From assembly GCA_003343885.1 (NCBI GenBank), contig QAKH01000079.1:1-64000 (forward strand): a DNA stretch of 64,000 nt. The letters are read 5' to 3'. This DNA comes from Clostridiales bacterium. Its GTDB lineage: Bacteria; Bacillota; Clostridia; Oscillospirales; CAG-382. Of this stretch, positions 61,201-64,000 are shown one piece after another; position 1 is the stretch's first letter; each line of letters opens with the position of its first letter. Position numbers and translations under genes: made by a program. Below the pieces are notes generated by a model. The model saw nothing but the letters and a program-made list of their open reading frames with translations. It had not been told where the DNA came from and did not search any database.

Positions 61201-62151
61201 GCTTCGTCGGAAGGCATGATGACTATCAACGATGTCTACAACATGGACGATGCCCGTCAGGATGATATCCGGGACGCCCTTGTCACGTTGGCCAAGCGGG
61301 ACAGCCAGACACGCATCAATTCGGCGTATGCCGAGCTCGGCAAACTGAACTCCGTGCTGGAGGTGAACGCTTTCCTGAATACCGTGCATGAACGCTTCGG
61401 GCAACAGGACAAAGACCTCGACACGAGCCTGTGGCGAATGGTAAACGGCAAGGCGGTGTACAACGACAAGATCGGCGAGATGTCGGAAGCCGTAGCCGCA
61501 CAGACGTATGACTACGCCCAATACATCAACAATACGACCGTTCCCGAGATTGTCCGCGCAGCCACAGCCTACCGGGACGCCATATCCAGCACCGCCAAGG
61601 CTCAGGAACTCATGCGCAAGGGAGGCTTCGACTTCGAGCAACTGGCAGCCTGGGGCTATTCCCAGAATGCCGAAGGTCATTGGGTGCAGAAAAAGTTGGG
61701 AAGCAACGCTACCGACGAACAACGTGTAGAGAACATCGCCCACCGAAAGCTGGCCCACACCACGTTGGTTAAGTTTTTTTCTTCCTTACGGCAAACTTTC
61801 GGTGGTTCGGCGGAAGCCGCAGAAAATATTCTCCGTGTGGCAGGCTTTACCCCGGATCTATACAGCAACGAACCCGACTCCAATGATACCAGGCCTTTCT
61901 CCAGCAACCCGATTACCAACAACGGTCCGGATGACGGAGGGGCCGGAGGAAACTATTCGGGGACGGGACGCCTCTCCTCAGCGGCCCCCAAGCAGGTAAT
62001 TGTCAATATCGACAGTCTGCTGAGTGTACAGACCATCGATCTGATGAAATCTCAGGAAGGACAGACCGAAGAAATACAGAATCTGAAACAACAACTCGCG
62101 CAGGCGCTCATCGATGTCGTGCATGACTTCGATGCCTCTTGGAATGGATGA
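58291..62151 (+). CDS. Tail tape measure protein
   Basis: 1286 residues. Long coiled-coil N-terminus, very rich in Arg/Lys/Ala/Glu (about 200-360), then the TP901-type core at about 395-590 with EYSNIMESAHSILKVADTDLK, VEIAGAVKYLTMAGMNIDTI and MGLKGTLAGTSMRAMATRF. Hydrophobic Gly/Ala-rich segments near 830-890 (AAGIAALVGALGW) are typical of tape measures that thread the tail and pore. The length would set a tail of about 190 nm by the common rule of roughly 0.15 nm per residue. Confidence 0.88.
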   Translation: MPQEQNYQVNYTINVEASQGTKQVIAFGEAVGKLVQAKASLTPAVTNIKNMMDEIDRVFRTKNGKKRSFDYRLTIDTKNSEAKLERVKKLLTEISELSRGITLSIGTAQALDSKKIKANAKSLYEKKAAEARKAEIERNATSSVTAMTDAQKRITKAIGKINSALTYMERGRELNIKTDQAEQRLRNILALLGQVRRASSISLNIQGGLGSAGISLASGVPVPYAPTAFALPEKAQQRLMERLYTQQQLHRQKLVQDEENFEAQQRRKARLDSEKQQEQQRKNAAKEAERLRRQAEATARKEATARRKAEDARLRAEAAAQKKAEQNARRQEQRNAMQSVRLMQRENTAAGTLYRSKRRAAINRIQYSRAPSLRNLPFASMLNAYMGYSFVRSELTKAIEYSNIMESAHSILKVADTDLKTFETRFDNMARHVRKIGIDTKYTAVEIAGAVKYLTMAGMNIDTIHKSIRPITNLALIGDNDVAYIADLATNIMAGYDINNDSMDSVADVIASTISRSNVNIVEVAESYKMAAGYLRMAGIDFTEASAAIGLLGNMGLKGTLAGTSMRAMATRFAKPTKEAQKVLDRLGVQFTEMRDIEGVMVEKLRPLADIFEELNRKGASMADMQSIFGKIGGNAAMMFVRNYDQLRTLTAHNRGSQGISSELALVKQNTTKGLWAQVTSQLTEGFMQAYEVLEPSIRSVLRSLLEKFKAPEFTRGLVSIGNALLDIFTVIGNIGAWVTRNFHWIEPLVFTGVVATRLFKVAGALTNIGIAVGFIGKQAAATTSIEAIQGLIGFGSAGKLSFAQRRAIVSTMQAAGVAGRGAMTRALLAGGGTIGAQNVLKSLFATQVATGTGLTGAAASLSAIGTGAVAATAGIAALVGALGWVAYKTWKVKEAKDAVLEEIEQNRKYRYPSIEALYASLSDTYSMAVRTKRAVEEVVAGKTIEEASGHKIGAFTKHWWAGFMGSFAAASSEGMMTINDVYNMDDARQDDIRDALVTLAKRDSQTRINSAYAELGKLNSVLEVNAFLNTVHERFGQQDKDLDTSLWRMVNGKAVYNDKIGEMSEAVAAQTYDYAQYINNTTVPEIVRAATAYRDAISSTAKAQELMRKGGFDFEQLAAWGYSQNAEGHWVQKKLGSNATDEQRVENIAHRKLAHTTLVKFFSSLRQTFGGSAEAAENILRVAGFTPDLYSNEPDSNDTRPFSSNPITNNGPDDGGAGGNYSGTGRLSSAAPKQVIVNIDSLLSVQTIDLMKSQEGQTEEIQNLKQQLAQALIDVVHDFDASWNG

Positions 62152-63134
62152 CAAATATGGGAAGACTTTTACAAATGACCGCTTCAACCCTGTTAAGCGG
62201 CGGCATACTGAATAACGGAACGCTGGGCGGCTATATCAGCAACGCAACCCGCCTGGCATTGGGCATGGGGCTGGCAGAGCTTCAGGAAGGCCAGGTCCAT
62301 TATTTCTCCAAGCATCATGATCTGTTGAAACGGGCGGCCATACAAGTCGCCTCGCAGACGGCATACGGTCTCTTGCGGTCGTACCCGCGTTATCTCAAAT
62401 ATTGGGAACAACGGGTACGCGACAAGTATCTGGAAGCCCAGTCCCAGTCGAGCCTAGCCAACAAGACCGGGCAGTATTACCAACTTATCAAGGAGCAGCA
62501 GGCGGTGGCCCAAAAAAAGAACTATACGGATACGATCGTAGGCCGTACGGTGGCGGATTATCTGGAACTCTCCATCTCGAAGGAAGGCCGGTATTACGAC
62601 AACAAGGAATGCAAGGTAGAACCCAACACGAAATACGGGCTGGTGACATTCGTGGACCTCGGCCCGCAGGTTCAGGTGGCAAGTCGTAACAACATACTTC
62701 TGACACAGGTACAGGGGCGTGACTATACGCGCAAGGAATTTATTTCCGGCGGTGATCTGGAAATTACCATCAACGGGAAAATCACCTCGAAATATCCCGA
62801 CGTGTACCCCGAAGCGGAAGTGTCGAAGTTCTTGCGGCTGATGCAGTACAAGGGCGTCATCGAATGTGACAACACCGTCCTGAGGCAGTTCAACATCACG
62901 CAGCTCATCATACAAAGCTATACTTTACAGCCAACGGACTGCCGGAATGTGCAGCCATACTCGGTGACCTGCGTGGCTGTCGAGCCTTCCGAGGCGGTAG
63001 AGGTGAAACTGGCCGAACAGGAAGTGGTGGACACGGCCATCAAGCACACCAACAAATGGATCAAGTATGTTAAATTCGGTACGGAGGTTGTCGATCCGGC
63101 GTCCTTGCTCAAACTTACACAATTATGGCTGTAG
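62148..63134 (+). CDS. DUF6046-like baseplate/tail protein
   Basis: 328 residues from the ATG that overlaps the tape measure stop (ATGA). Helical N-terminus, then a beta domain with GDLEITINGKITSKYPDVYPEAEVSKFLRL and TQLIIQSYTLQPT, the DUF6046 pattern seen after tape measure genes. Likely part of the tail tip or baseplate. Confidence 0.72.
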   Translation: MTNMGRLLQMTASTLLSGGILNNGTLGGYISNATRLALGMGLAELQEGQVHYFSKHHDLLKRAAIQVASQTAYGLLRSYPRYLKYWEQRVRDKYLEAQSQSSLANKTGQYYQLIKEQQAVAQKKNYTDTIVGRTVADYLELSISKEGRYYDNKECKVEPNTKYGLVTFVDLGPQVQVASRNNILLTQVQGRDYTRKEFISGGDLEITINGKITSKYPDVYPEAEVSKFLRLMQYKGVIECDNTVLRQFNITQLIIQSYTLQPTDCRNVQPYSVTCVAVEPSEAVEVKLAEQEVVDTAIKHTNKWIKYVKFGTEVVDPASLLKLTQLWL

Positions 63135-64000
63135 CGGCTATGGACGTGCTGTGTTGCCGCATCACGGTCGGCGACCCGGACCCCAACAATCCGATGAAGA
63201 TACTGAACGGGGTGGAGATGACGGAGGTACACACAATTGAAATCAACGAGAGCTACAAGAAGTTGATAGGGACAGCCAAAGTAACTTTCCCGAAAGGCTC
63301 GGTCTGCCGTTCAACCATCATCGGCAACATAACTTTGGAAGGCAGGGACGCATCCCGTCTGACGACCGAAATCATGGAAGACGGCGTGCTCATCGAAAAG
63401 CGCACGACCCAGCGCCTTGTGGACGAGACGACTTTCAAGATCGGCCAGCGCATCAATATCAAACTGGGCTACAACGGGGCCTTGAAAAACATGTTCGACG
63501 GATATATCACGGCTTATAATTCGGACAGTCATTTCGAAATCGAGTGCGAGAACATGGCCTACAAGCTCAAGTTGAAGACGGCGCCGAAGTTCGAGACACC
63601 CGTCGAGGGTACGAAGGTGGCCGACGTGCTGGGCGAGCGGTACGGACTGCTGAAAGATACGGGCTTCGCGCTCCACAGCCAGACACGCCGTTTCGACATC
63701 GAGGTCGGCAAGATCAAGGTTACGGACAACTTCACCGTGGCCGATGTACTGGAGGCATGGAGCCGCCACAAGGTCTACTGTTTCCTCAAGTACGACAGCT
63801 CCTCGGACGATGCGATGCCCGCGATCGCCGTGGGGCGCCCGTACTCTGCGTCCCCGAGCCAGCCTCAGTTCCCCTCGGACGGCGAAGGGCCCTTCGTCAT
63901 ACGCTTCGACAGACATGTGGCGCAGAACAATCTGAAGGTGCTGCGTACGGACCCGCGCTTTCTGGCCGTGCAAGCTAAGGCGTTGGGGGCAGACGAGAAG
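63125..64000 (+). CDS. Baseplate hub-like protein (cut by window end)
   Basis: About 292 residues visible from MAVAAMDVLCCRIT; no stop by base 64000. Beta-rich, with LNGVEMTEVHTIEINESYKKL and KIGQRINIKLGYNGALKNMFDGYITAYNS, matching the D/gp44-type hub domains of contractile phages. Start overlaps the upstream gene by 10 bases. Confidence 0.68.
   Translation, partial: MAVAAMDVLCCRITVGDPDPNNPMKILNGVEMTEVHTIEINESYKKLIGTAKVTFPKGSVCRSTIIGNITLEGRDASRLTTEIMEDGVLIEKRTTQRLVDETTFKIGQRINIKLGYNGALKNMFDGYITAYNSDSHFEIECENMAYKLKLKTAPKFETPVEGTKVADVLGERYGLLKDTGFALHSQTRRFDIEVGKIKVTDNFTVADVLEAWSRHKVYCFLKYDSSSDDAMPAIAVGRPYSASPSQPQFPSDGEGPFVIRFDRHVAQNNLKVLRTDPRFLAVQAKALGADEK

Overview
ORGANISM AND SETTING. The first 2.6 kb are ordinary GC-rich chromosomal genes (exonuclease VII xseA/xseB and a methyltransferase). 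Promoters throughout the window fit the Bacteroidota pattern TTTG-N18-22-TAnnTTTG. Together with protein style this suggests a GC-rich Bacteroidales host; Alistipes/Rikenellaceae is a guess from memory. From about 2.8 kb to the end of the window everything looks like one large integrated element (more than 61 kb; its right end is outside the window) that carries a Mu-like contractile-tail virion module and a very large accessory arm.

LAYOUT. (1) 1-2616: chromosome. (2) about 2778-2811: possible left attachment site made of a tRNA 3'-end remnant. (3) 3.0-33.9 kb: some 50 closely packed, mostly small minus-strand genes. Recognisable ones are an RNase HI, a stand-alone MutS domain I, a radical SAM protein, a DpnD/PcfM-ART polyvalent protein, a catalytic-domain-only tyrosine recombinase coupled to a DUF932-like gene, DUF3846, DUF3560 and YubB-like proteins, and a reverse transcriptase (25497-26753) followed at once by a tandem array of five structured units (24659-25450). 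(4) 33.9-35.7 kb: a tRNA-like element, a promoter with a palindrome in its spacer, and 1.7 kb of AT-rich non-coding DNA. (5) 36.8-42.3 kb: a very AT-rich island with two radical SAM enzymes, a lipoprotein-like possible substrate and a membrane protein, flanked by an exact 53-bp direct repeat that duplicates the 3' end of a phage gene. (6) 42.2-45.4 kb: minus-strand control genes (KilA-N/KilAC antirepressor, YkgJ-type cysteine cluster, NUMOD1-like protein). (7) 45.7-54.4 kb: portal, Mu F-like, Mu G-like, ClpP-like protease fused to scaffold, capsid, sheath, tube, Dam-type methylase. (8) 54.4-57.0 kb: an AbiE-like toxin/antitoxin cassette with an operator-like palindrome and a phosphoesterase. 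(9) 57.2-64.0 kb: tail chaperones, tape measure, DUF6046-like protein and the start of a baseplate-hub-like gene cut by the window end.

HOW IT WORKS TOGETHER. The plus-strand genes would build a myovirus-like particle. The minus-strand left arm resembles the polyvalent accessory regions of large phages and conjugative plasmids and probably acts early against host functions. No terminase, Mu transposase, DNA polymerase or helicase is visible, so replication and packaging genes must lie to the right or be supplied otherwise.

BEST CANDIDATE FOR SOMETHING NEW. The reverse transcriptase and its array. Each unit is a long, multi-tier hairpin whose arms are unrelated in sequence from unit to unit, followed (in the RT sense) by a conserved box; units repeat every 154-180 bp. 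This constant-box/variable-hairpin layout fits neither a retron nor a diversity-generating retroelement nor a group II intron as I know them. The second-best candidate is the radical SAM island and its 53-bp flanking repeat.
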